From contig DASQNG010000013.1 of NCBI GenBank assembly GCA_035645095.1, positions 1 to 8,504 of the forward strand: DNA of 8,504 bases. The letters are read 5' to 3'. Numbering within the stretch: the first letter of the stretch is position 1; each line of letters starts with the position of its first letter. This document shows positions 1 through 6,561 of this stretch, piece by piece. The notes below the pieces were generated by a model that saw only the letters and a program-made list of their open reading frames with translations, was not told the DNA's origin and searched no databases. Source of the stretch: Gaiellasilicea sp035645095 (lineage in GTDB: Bacteria; Actinomycetota; Thermoleophilia; Gaiellales; Gaiellaceae). A program made the translations under genes and the position numbers.

Positions 1-1
1 C

Positions 2-754
2 GACCTGTCGGCCGTCCGCACGTCCGCGCGGCTCGACGGCGACCACTTCGTCGTGAACGGCCAGAAGGTGTGGTCGTCCTTCGCCCACATCGCGCACTGG
101 TGCATCCTCGTGACGCGCAGCGACCCCGAGAGCCGCAGCCATGCCGGCCTCACCTACCTGCTGGTCGACATGCACGCGCCGGGGGTCGACGTCCGGCCAC
201 TGCGCCAGATCACCGGCGAGGCCGAGTTCAACGAGATCTTCTTCAACGACGTCCAGGTGCCGGTCGAGAACGTCGTCGGCGAGGTCGGCGGCGGGTGGCA
301 GGTCGCGATGACGACGCTGTTGCACGAGCGCGGCACGCTCGGGTTCGCGCTCACGGCAGGCCTGGAGTCGCAGCTCCAGAAGCTCGTCGCGCTGGCGCGG
401 GAACGCGGCGCGACCGAGGTGCAGCGCGACGCGATCGCGCGCGAGTGGACCGGGCTGCAGGCGCTCCGCTACACGAACTACCGCTCCCTGACGACGCTGA
501 TGAAGACGGGTATCCCCGGCCCCGAGGGATCCGGGGCGAAGCTCTGGTGGTCGGAGGCGAACCAGCGGGTGACGAAGCTCGCGCTCGAGCTGCTCGGGCC
601 GGAGGCGCAGCTGACGGGGCCGGAGGCGCCCTACGGCGGCTACTGGCAGCACCAGCAGCTGCGCAGCCGCGGGAACACGATCGAGGCCGGCACCTCCGAG
701 ATCCTGCGCAACATCATCGCCGAGCGGGTGCTGCGGCTCCCCCGGAGCCGGTGA
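2..754 (+). CDS. Acyl-CoA dehydrogenase, large subunit type (5'-truncated)
   Basis: This is a flavin (FAD) acyl-CoA dehydrogenase that would introduce the alpha,beta double bond into an acyl-CoA. The reading frame is open from the left edge; 250 residues remain of a protein usually about 390 long, so the N-terminal helical domain and part of the beta domain are missing. The visible part opens with a beta-domain motif ending VNGQKVWSS, typical of the FAD/substrate-binding middle domain, and continues into the four-helix C-terminal domain. It ends with the family signature IEAGTSEILRNIIAERVL. Alanine stands where medium-chain acyl-CoA dehydrogenase has its catalytic Glu (the YEGT motif reads EAGT here). 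That is common in the actinobacterial FadE subfamily, whose base lies elsewhere. The next gene, 13 nt on, is a second, shorter acyl-CoA dehydrogenase, so the two probably form a heteromeric enzyme. Substrate is unknown. Confidence 0.95.
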   Translation, partial: DLSAVRTSARLDGDHFVVNGQKVWSSFAHIAHWCILVTRSDPESRSHAGLTYLLVDMHAPGVDVRPLRQITGEAEFNEIFFNDVQVPVENVVGEVGGGWQVAMTTLLHERGTLGFALTAGLESQLQKLVALARERGATEVQRDAIAREWTGLQALRYTNYRSLTTLMKTGIPGPEGSGAKLWWSEANQRVTKLALELLGPEAQLTGPEAPYGGYWQHQQLRSRGNTIEAGTSEILRNIIAERVLRLPRSR

Positions 755-767
755 GGGTAGGCCGCTG

Positions 768-1640
768 ATGGACTTCTCCTTCACGCAGGAGCAGGAGGAG
801 CTGCGGCGCGAGGCGCGCAGCTTCCTCGACGCGAACCCCGAGGCGCCGCTCGCCGAGCTGCGCGAGCTCGGCTGGCTCGGCGTCTCGGTGCCGGAGGAGC
901 GCGGCGGCGGCGGCCTCTCGTTCGTGGACGAGGCGATCCTGTTCGAGGAGGCGGGGCACGCCCTCTACGCCGGCCCGTTCCTCACGACGGCCGTCGTACT
1001 CCCGGCACTGCCGGAGGTCGGCGACGAGGCGTGGTCGGTGGAGGTCGACGGGCTCGTGCCGCACCTCGACGCCGTCGACCGCGTACTGACGGAGTCGATG
1101 CAGGCCTGCCCCGCGGCGGGCGAGACGCTGCCGACGATGGACGAGACGCGCCCCCTCGGCCGGCTGCGGGCGGCAGATTGCCACGACCTCGACGGTGCCT
1201 GGGAGCCGGTGCGGCTCCGGCTCCTCACGGCGCTCGCGCTCGAGGCGGTCGGGGTCGCGCGACGGGCGCTCGAGCTCGGCGTCGAGTACGTGTCGCAGCG
1301 CGAGCAGTTCGGGCGGAAGATCGGCGGCTACCAGGCCGTGTCCCACCCGCTCGCCGATACCTACGTCGAGACGGAGCTGGCGCGCTCGCTCGCGTACTGG
1401 GCCGCCTGGTGCGTCGCGGAGGGCGACGACCGCGCACCGGTCGCCGTCGCCTCCGCGAAGGCATTCGCGACCGAGGCCGCCGTCGCCGCCTGCGAGCGGT
1501 CGATCCAGGTGCACGGCGGGATCGGCTTCACCTGGGAGCACGTGCTGCACCGCCTCTACAAGCGGGCGCAGTGGCTCGACGCGTTCGGCGGCCACGCGGC
1601 CGTCCACCGTGCGGCCGTCGCGGCCGCAGTCCTCGACTGA
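768..1640 (+). CDS. Short acyl-CoA dehydrogenase, probable partner subunit
   Basis: At 290 aa this is about 100 residues shorter than a standard acyl-CoA dehydrogenase. The N-terminal helical domain is recognisable (FTQEQEELRREARSFLD near residue 5; GWLGVSVPEERGG near 34), as is the C-terminal helical domain with REQFGRKIGGYQ at 178-189 and QVHGGIGFTWEHV from 247, the latter two normally contacting FAD. The middle beta domain, usually about 110 residues, is cut to roughly 60 (about 83-145) and lacks the usual W-[IV]-T/S-x motifs. In mycobacteria, paired adjacent FadE genes encode alpha2beta2 heterotetramers in which the two subunits share FAD sites; this gene has the look of the smaller partner of the upstream gene. 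The ATG start follows GAGGG at 753-757. The frame is intact and clean, so the shortening looks like architecture rather than decay. Whether it is catalytic on its own is doubtful. Confidence 0.9.
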   Translation: MDFSFTQEQEELRREARSFLDANPEAPLAELRELGWLGVSVPEERGGGGLSFVDEAILFEEAGHALYAGPFLTTAVVLPALPEVGDEAWSVEVDGLVPHLDAVDRVLTESMQACPAAGETLPTMDETRPLGRLRAADCHDLDGAWEPVRLRLLTALALEAVGVARRALELGVEYVSQREQFGRKIGGYQAVSHPLADTYVETELARSLAYWAAWCVAEGDDRAPVAVASAKAFATEAAVAACERSIQVHGGIGFTWEHVLHRLYKRAQWLDAFGGHAAVHRAAVAAAVLD

Positions 1641-1649
1641 AGGAGGCAG

Positions 1650-2105
1650 ATGCCGGTCCCGAAGGGCGACGTGCTCGAGCTGATGCGGATGGAGGTCGAC
1701 CCCGCCGAGGTGAACGAGATCCGGGAGCTCTGGAAGGGGCACTCGAAGGCCGAGGACGCGCGCTCGATCGAGGGGCTGCTCGCGACCCTGACGGAGGACT
1801 GCGTCTACACCGTCTACCCCGACGACGTCTCCTGGCACGGCCACGAAGGCGCTGCACGCTTCTACACCGAGCTCCTGACCGCCTTCCCGGACATCGTCTT
1901 CGAGCTGCAGAACATCGTGATCGGCCCGCAGGGAGTCGTCGAGGAGGCGATCGTGACCGGGACGCACCGCGCGCGCTGGCTCGACCAGGAGCCGACGAAC
2001 GAGCGCCTGACGTGGCGCAACGCGATCTTCTTCCCGTGGGACCGCGAGGCGCGCCGCTTCCGTGGGGAGCGCGTGTACACCGACATGCCGAGGAGGTTGG
2101 CCTGA
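1650..2105 (+). CDS. NTF2-like / SnoaL-like domain protein
   Basis: A 151-aa soluble protein with the layout of the cone-shaped NTF2 fold. An N-terminal helix (about residues 17-30, EVNEIRELWKGHSKAED) is followed by the helix-plus-strand motif IEGLLATLTEDCVYTVYPDD at about 39-58, then FYTELLTAFPDIVFELQNIV (about 71-90) and the strand VVEEAIVTGTHRARW. The pattern 'helix, D-C-x-Y, small-molecule pocket, FPDI, T-G-T-H' is typical of SnoaL-like polyketide cyclases, steroid delta-isomerase-like and epoxide-hydrolase-like enzymes. These share a fold but not a reaction, so no activity is claimed. The start is supported by a strong AAGGAGG at 1640-1646, 3 nt before the ATG. The stop overlaps the next start (TGATG). 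Its place between the dehydrogenases and the ligase suggests it acts on, or binds, the pathway's acyl-CoA or acid intermediate. Confidence 0.8.
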   Translation: MPVPKGDVLELMRMEVDPAEVNEIRELWKGHSKAEDARSIEGLLATLTEDCVYTVYPDDVSWHGHEGAARFYTELLTAFPDIVFELQNIVIGPQGVVEEAIVTGTHRARWLDQEPTNERLTWRNAIFFPWDREARRFRGERVYTDMPRRLA

Positions 2106-2524
2106 TGGCTCATTCGTTCTCGTCGCTCGACGAGCTGGGGCAAGGACCGGGGTTCCGCAAGGTGCGGCAGGCGCTCGGGGTGACGGCCTTCGGCGTCAAC
2201 GCCGTCGTCTACCCGCCAGGGCACCCGGGCGTGAACCACTACCACGACACCCAGGACGAGCTCTACTTCGTCCACAGCGGCACGGCCCGCGTGGAGGTCG
2301 ACGGCGAGGAGCGCCTCCTCGGTCCGGGCGGCCTCTTCCACGTCGAGTCGACGACGCCGCGCCGCCTCGCGAACGCGGGTGACGAGGAGCTCGTGCTCCT
2401 CGTCGTCGGCGGCAAGGGCGGCTACGTCGAGCGCGACGGCCACGTCATGAGCGAGGAGGACCTGCGCATCAGGCAGGGCCTCTCACCGGCACAGGGGGAA
2501 CCGGCAAAGGGGGAAGGATCGTGA
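2105..2524 (+). CDS. Small single-domain cupin protein
   Basis: A 139-aa beta-barrel cupin. Cupin motif 1 is complete: H45-x-H47-x4-E52-x6-G59 within HYHDTQDELYFVHSG, giving three of the four usual metal ligands. Motif 2 (about residues 73-90, GPGGLFHVESTTPRRLAN) keeps the P and N, but the canonical histidine of 'PHxxxN' is Arg86. H79 lies seven residues earlier and is not in the normal ligand position. Metal binding may therefore be three-coordinate, altered or absent. Such cupins include dioxygenases, isomerases and ligand-binding proteins; the family does not fix the function. The C-terminus (about 112-139) is hydrophilic and ends PAQGEPAKGEGS. The ATG overlaps the upstream stop (TGATG at 2103-2107) and the gene's own TGA overlaps the ligase start, so it is translationally coupled on both sides. 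No helix-turn-helix is fused to it. Confidence 0.9.
   Translation: MAHSFSSLDELGQGPGFRKVRQALGVTAFGVNAVVYPPGHPGVNHYHDTQDELYFVHSGTARVEVDGEERLLGPGGLFHVESTTPRRLANAGDEELVLLVVGGKGGYVERDGHVMSEEDLRIRQGLSPAQGEPAKGEGS
2512..2518 (+). promoter_or_regulatory. Ribosome binding site deciding the ligase start
   Basis: GGAAGGA lies 5 nt before the ATG at 2524. It favours that ATG over the adjacent in-frame GTG at 2521 (only 2 nt away) and the in-frame ATG at 2539 (20 nt away). Confidence 0.6.
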
Positions 2525-4155
2525 TGCAGGGCCTGACGATGGACTACGAGCTGAACGTGGGCGCGATCGTCCGCCGGGCGGAGACGCTCTTCGGGCACAA
2601 GGAGATCGTCACCCGCAACACGGACAAGACCTTCCACCGCTACACCTATGCCGACTTCGTGCCGCGCTCACGCCGGCTCGCGGCAGCGCTTCGCAAGCTC
2701 GGGCTGGAGGACGGCGACCGTGTGGGCACGTTCGCCTGGAACCACTACCGGCACCTCGAGGCGTACCTCGGCCTCCCGGCCGGCGGCCTCGTCATCCACA
2801 CGCTCAACCTGCGGCTCCACCCGGACGACTTGACGTACATCGCGAAGCACGGCGGCGACCGCGCGTTGATCGTGGACAAGATCCTCTGGCCGCTCGCCGA
2901 GCGTTTCGTCGAGCGCGTCGGCTTCGAGCACGTGGTCGTGATCTCGGACGACGGCGAGGCTCCGGACGGGACGATCGACTACGAGCAGCTGCTCGCCTCC
3001 GTCGACGAGGCCGACCTCGTCGAGCGGGACGTCGAGGAGCGTGCGGCGGCGGCGATGTGCTACACGAGCGGCACCACCGGGCAGCCGAAGGGCGTCGTCT
3101 ACTCGCACCGCGCAATCGTGATCCACACGCTCGCGGCGACGATGGCCGGGTCGCTCGGCGTGACCGAGGCGGACGTCGTCCTGCCGGTCGTGCCGATGTT
3201 CCACGCGAACGCGTGGGGCTTCCCGTTCCAGTGCACCCTGACCGGCGCGACGCAGGTCTTCCCCGGGCCGCACCTCGACCCGCAGAGCCTGCTCGAGACG
3301 TTCGAGCAGGAGCGGGTGACGCTCACGGCCGGCGTGCCCACGATCTGGATGGGGATCCTGCAGCTGCTCGACTCCGACCCCGGGAAGTACGACCTCTCGT
3401 CGCTGAAGGGGATGGTCGTCGGCGGCTCGGCCGCTCCGCGCTCGATGATCGAGGGGTACGAGGAGCGGCACGGGCTGAAGGTGATCCACGCCTGGGGCAT
3501 GACCGAGATGGCCCCGCTCGGGTCGATCTCCGAGCTCTCCTCCGATCAGCTGCAGCTGCCGAAGGACGAGCAGTACGCCTACCGGGCGAAGCAGGGCTTC
3601 CCGGCCGCCTTCGTCGAGATCCGGGCGCGCGGCGAGAGCGGCGAGGTGCCGTGGGACGGGAAGTCGATGGGCGAGCTCGAGGTGCGAGGGCCGTGGATCT
3701 CCTCGGCGTACTACGACGACGACTCGCAGGCCTACCGCTGGTCCGACGACGGCTGGTTCGCGACGGGCGACATCGTCACGATCGAGCCGAACGGCTACAT
3801 CGAGATCCAGGACCGCGCGAAGGATCTCGTCAAGTCCGGCGGCGAGTGGATCTCGACCGTCGCGCTCGAGAACGCGCTGATGGGGCACCCAGCGGTCGCG
3901 GAGGCGGCGGTGATCGCCGTGCCCGACGCCAAGTGGGACGAGCGGCCGCTCGCGGTCTGCGTGCTGCGGGAGGGCCAGACGGTCCAGCCAGAGGAGCTGC
4001 GCGAGCACCTCGCGCCGCACTTCGCGAAGTGGTGGCTGCCGGACGCGTACGAGTTCGTGGACGAGATCCCGAAGACCGCCGTCGGCAAGTTCCGCAAGAC
4101 TGCGCTGCGGGAGCAGTTCCCGCAGAACCCTGCGACCGAGCCGGCCTCCGCTTAG
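2524..4155 (+). CDS. Medium/long-chain fatty-acid--CoA ligase (FadD-like)
   Basis: A 543-aa ATP-dependent acyl-CoA synthetase of the AMP-forming (ANL) superfamily: acid + ATP gives acyl-AMP, then acyl-CoA. It should feed the pathway by activating the substrate acid. Motifs in order: P-loop YTSGTTGQPKG at 180-190; HANAW at 227-231, where W231 matches the position of the gate tryptophan of the Thermus long-chain enzyme; substrate/adenine motif WGMTEM at 324-329; DGWFATGD at 409-416 with ATP-ribose Asp416; hinge motif DRAKDLVKSGGEWIS from 430; and the C-terminal catalytic lysine K522 in VGKFRK. Length and all motifs match full-length active family members, with a close remembered resemblance to the Thermus thermophilus enzyme (541 aa). 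The ATG at 2524 overlaps the cupin stop and has GGAAGGA 5 nt upstream. Chain or ring preference cannot be read from the sequence. Confidence 0.96.
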   Translation: MQGLTMDYELNVGAIVRRAETLFGHKEIVTRNTDKTFHRYTYADFVPRSRRLAAALRKLGLEDGDRVGTFAWNHYRHLEAYLGLPAGGLVIHTLNLRLHPDDLTYIAKHGGDRALIVDKILWPLAERFVERVGFEHVVVISDDGEAPDGTIDYEQLLASVDEADLVERDVEERAAAAMCYTSGTTGQPKGVVYSHRAIVIHTLAATMAGSLGVTEADVVLPVVPMFHANAWGFPFQCTLTGATQVFPGPHLDPQSLLETFEQERVTLTAGVPTIWMGILQLLDSDPGKYDLSSLKGMVVGGSAAPRSMIEGYEERHGLKVIHAWGMTEMAPLGSISELSSDQLQLPKDEQYAYRAKQGFPAAFVEIRARGESGEVPWDGKSMGELEVRGPWISSAYYDDDSQAYRWSDDGWFATGDIVTIEPNGYIEIQDRAKDLVKSGGEWISTVALENALMGHPAVAEAAVIAVPDAKWDERPLAVCVLREGQTVQPEELREHLAPHFAKWWLPDAYEFVDEIPKTAVGKFRKTALREQFPQNPATEPASA

Positions 4156-4844
4156 TGAGGATCTCAGGCAGGACGTTCGTGGTCACGGGTGGCCGCTCCG
4201 GGCTGGGAGCGGCCACGGCGGCCAGGCTCGAGCGGGCGGGCGCCGAGGTCCTCGTCGCCGACCTGCCGGAGACGGACGTCACGGACGAGGAGGCGGTACG
4301 CGCACTCCTCGAGCCGCTCGAGTCGCTGCACGGTGCAGTCAACTGCGCCGGCATCGGCGGCGGCGCGCGGGTGGTCGGCTTCCCGCTCGACCGCTTCCGG
4401 CGCATCGTCGAGGTCAACCTCGTCGGCACGTTCGTCGTGCTCTCGCACGCGGCGGCGAAGATGGCGGTCAACGAGCCGGACGAGGAGGGGCAGCGCGGGG
4501 TGATCGTCAACACCGCCTCGAACGCCGCCTTCGACGGGCAGATCGGGCAGGCCGCCTACAGCGCGTCCAAGGCGGGCGTGGCCGGAATGACGCTGCCGGT
4601 CGCGCGCGACCTGGCATCGAAGGGGATCCGCGTCGTCACGATCGCGCCCGGCCCGTCGGACACCCCCATGCTGGGCCCGATGCGAGAGGACATCCGGGAG
4701 AGCCTCGTCTCGCAGATCCCGTTCCCGAAGCGGCTCGGCCGCGCCGAGGACTTCGCGGCGCTCGTCGAGCACATCGTCGAGAACGACTACCTGAACGGCG
4801 AGGTGATCCGCCTCGACGGCGCGCTCCGGATGGGGCCGCGATGA
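4155..4844 (+). CDS. Compact SDR, 3-hydroxyacyl-CoA dehydrogenase (HSD10) type
   Basis: A 229-aa classical short-chain dehydrogenase. It shows the cofactor motif TGGRSGLG at 11-18, Asp36 at the end of strand 2 (predicting NAD(H) over NADP(H)), NCAG, Asn88 in VNLVGTF, Ser122, Tyr135 and Lys139 (YSASK), and a PGPSDTPM loop. All four catalytic residues are present. The C-terminal pattern FPKRLGRAEDFAALVEHIV then YLNGEVIRLDGALRM resembles 3-hydroxyacyl-CoA dehydrogenase type 2 (HSD17B10, about 260 aa), so oxidation of a 3-hydroxyacyl-CoA or a steroid-like alcohol is likely. It is about 25-30 residues short because the helix and strand between beta-2 and beta-4 are collapsed: VADLPETDVTDEE runs straight into the D-V motif. 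The GTG start overlaps the ligase stop (TAGTG) and no Shine-Dalgarno is evident, implying termination-reinitiation. Confidence 0.92.
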   Translation: MRISGRTFVVTGGRSGLGAATAARLERAGAEVLVADLPETDVTDEEAVRALLEPLESLHGAVNCAGIGGGARVVGFPLDRFRRIVEVNLVGTFVVLSHAAAKMAVNEPDEEGQRGVIVNTASNAAFDGQIGQAAYSASKAGVAGMTLPVARDLASKGIRVVTIAPGPSDTPMLGPMREDIRESLVSQIPFPKRLGRAEDFAALVEHIVENDYLNGEVIRLDGALRMGPR

Positions 4845-4857
4845 CCGAAGGAGGGAC

Positions 4858-5646
4858 ATGGCTGAGCTGGTGAAGGTCGAGCAGGACGGCGCGGTCGCGG
4901 TGGTGACGCTCGACCACCCGCCGGTGAACGCGCTCTCGGCGCAGCTCCTGATGGAGCTCGAGGCGGAGTACGAGCGGCTCGACGCGTCCGACGAGACGCG
5001 GGCGATCGTGCTCCGCGGCGCCGGCGAGAAGGCGTTCGTCGCCGGCGCCGACATCTCGGAGTTCCCCGCGCTGCGCGAGGCGGCGGCGGAGGCGGCGGAA
5101 CAGGGGTCGGCGCGAGGGATCCAGAAGCTCGCGCTCCGGATGGAGGAGGGCCGCACGCCCACGGTCGCCCAGATCCACGGCTACTGCCTCGGCGGCGGGC
5201 TCGAGCTGGCGATGGCGTGCGACGTTCGCGTCGCGGCCGAGGACGCCCAGCTCGGTCAGCCCGAGATCAAGCTGGGCCTGATCCCCGGCGGCGGCGGCAC
5301 GCAGCGGCTCCCCCGGCTCGTCGGGCACGGGCGCGCGCTGCTCCTGAACCTGACGGGCGACCCCATCTCGGGGCGCCAGGCGTACGAGTGGGGCCTCGTC
5401 GAGCGGGTGGTGCCGCGCGCCGAACTGGAGGAGGCTGCGCTCACGCTCGCGCGGACGCTCTCGCAGCGCTCGCCGCACGCGATGGGCGTGATCAAGGAGC
5501 TGGCGGCCGGGACGCGCGACCTGCCGCTCGCCGAGGGGATGCAGCGCGAGGCACAGGGCTTCATGCGCTGCCTCGGCAGCGAGGACGGAGCAGAGGGCGT
5601 TTCGGCCTTCCTGGAGAAGCGACAGCCGAACTTCACGGGCCGGTAG
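4858..5646 (+). CDS. Enoyl-CoA hydratase (crotonase family)
   Basis: A 262-aa crotonase-fold protein of normal length, predicted to hydrate trans-2-enoyl-CoA to 3-hydroxyacyl-CoA, the step after the acyl-CoA dehydrogenases. The oxyanion-hole segments are visible: AFVAGADISEF at 59-69 and the CLGGGLELAMACD stretch at 110-122. Both catalytic glutamates of rat mitochondrial hydratase (Glu144 and Glu164) have counterparts with the same 20-residue spacing: Glu116 in GGGLELA and Glu136 in GQPEIKLGLIPGGGGTQRL. This argues for a true hydratase rather than an isomerase or a non-catalytic crotonase. The C-terminal EGVSAFLEKRQPNFTGR is the usual ending. A strong AAGGAGG at 4848-4854 precedes the ATG. 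The stop TAG directly abuts the GTG of the next gene. Confidence 0.96.
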   Translation: MAELVKVEQDGAVAVVTLDHPPVNALSAQLLMELEAEYERLDASDETRAIVLRGAGEKAFVAGADISEFPALREAAAEAAEQGSARGIQKLALRMEEGRTPTVAQIHGYCLGGGLELAMACDVRVAAEDAQLGQPEIKLGLIPGGGGTQRLPRLVGHGRALLLNLTGDPISGRQAYEWGLVERVVPRAELEEAALTLARTLSQRSPHAMGVIKELAAGTRDLPLAEGMQREAQGFMRCLGSEDGAEGVSAFLEKRQPNFTGR

Positions 5647-6561
5647 GTGCGCGCGGCGGTCCTGCACGAGGTCGGCGGGCCGCTGACGCTCGAGGACGTG
5701 CCCGAACCGGACGTCGCGGAGGGACAGTCCCTGGTCGAGGTGCGGGCGGCGGGGATCAACTTCGCCGACGTCCTCGTCCGGCTCGGCCGCTACCCGCAGC
5801 CGCCGCCGCTCCCGACCGTCCTCGGCAACGAGATCGCGGGCGAGCTGGACGGCCGGCGCGTGCTCGCCTTCGTGCGGCAGACGGGCGGCGGCTATGCGGA
5901 GCGCGTCGCGGTCGAGGACGAGTGGGTCTTCGACCTGCCGGACGGCGCGAGCTTCGTCGAGGGCGCCGCGTTCCTGACGACCTACCTGACGGCGTTCGTC
6001 CCGCTCACGCGGCAGGCCCGCATCCGTCCCGGCGCGCACGTGCTCGTGACGGCGGCGGCCGGCGGGGTCGGCACGGCCGCGATCCAGCTCGCGACGTTCA
6101 TGGGCGCGCGCGTGACGGCCGCCGCGGGCTCCGAGGAGAAGCGCGAGCTGGCGCTCTCGCTCGGGGCCGCCGCGGCGGTCACGTACGAGGAGATCGGCGG
6201 GCTCCGGGACGTGGACGTCGCCCTCGATCCGGTGGGCGGCCCCGTCTTCACCGCGTGCCTCGGCGCCCTCCGTCCGCTCGGCGTGGCCGTCGGGATCGGC
6301 TTTGCGGGTGGGCCCTGGGAGCCGCTCGACCCGGCGCGGCTCGTCGGCCGCAACACCGGGGCCGTGGGCTTCTACCTCGGCCGTCTGATGGGGTTCGAGC
6401 CGGAGCTCGTGCGCGGCGACGCCCGCGAGCTGCTCGCGCTCTGGCGGCGGGGTGTGCTGCGACCGGTCGTCGGCGCCGAGTTCCCGCTCGACCGCGCGAA
6501 CGATGCCCACGAGCTGATCGCCTCGCGCCGCTCGACGGGGAAGGTCGTCCTTGTTCCCTGA
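5647..6561 (+). CDS. Zinc-free MDR oxidoreductase, quinone reductase (zeta-crystallin) type
   Basis: A 304-aa medium-chain dehydrogenase/reductase. The N-terminal GroES-like domain starts VRAAVLHEVGGPLTLEDVPEP and contains GINFADVLVRLGRYP and LGNEIAGEL (59-67). That site lacks the histidine and the cysteine lobe of zinc alcohol dehydrogenases, which places it in the NADPH:quinone reductase/enoyl reductase branch. The Rossmann domain carries TAAAGGVGTAAIQLA from residue 135, with AGGVG at 138-142, followed by GARVTAAAGSEEKRELA and DVALDPVGG. It ends with the usual STGKVVLVP. The reaction is NAD(P)H-dependent reduction of an activated double bond or quinone; the substrate is unknown. In this operon it could saturate an enoyl or enone intermediate. 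The GTG start begins at the base after the hydratase stop and no good Shine-Dalgarno is seen, so coupling is likely. It overlaps the next gene by 11 nt. Confidence 0.92.
   Translation: MRAAVLHEVGGPLTLEDVPEPDVAEGQSLVEVRAAGINFADVLVRLGRYPQPPPLPTVLGNEIAGELDGRRVLAFVRQTGGGYAERVAVEDEWVFDLPDGASFVEGAAFLTTYLTAFVPLTRQARIRPGAHVLVTAAAGGVGTAAIQLATFMGARVTAAAGSEEKRELALSLGAAAAVTYEEIGGLRDVDVALDPVGGPVFTACLGALRPLGVAVGIGFAGGPWEPLDPARLVGRNTGAVGFYLGRLMGFEPELVRGDARELLALWRRGVLRPVVGAEFPLDRANDAHELIASRRSTGKVVLVP
6537..6544 (+). promoter_or_regulatory. Ribosome binding site supporting a TTG start
   Basis: GGGGAAGG lies 6 nt before the TTG at 6551, inside the end of the MDR gene. Past this TTG, the next codons lead within five residues into the cofactor-binding strand (ALVTGG), so there is no room for a later start; this site supports the rare TTG initiation. 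Confidence 0.6.

Noticed and set aside
2668..4020. A 450-codon minus-strand frame opposite the acyl-CoA ligase
   Set aside because: Antisense shadow: Arg/Val/Leu/Asp-rich repeats of the complementary codons, no domains, and the plus-strand gene is complete with all catalytic motifs.
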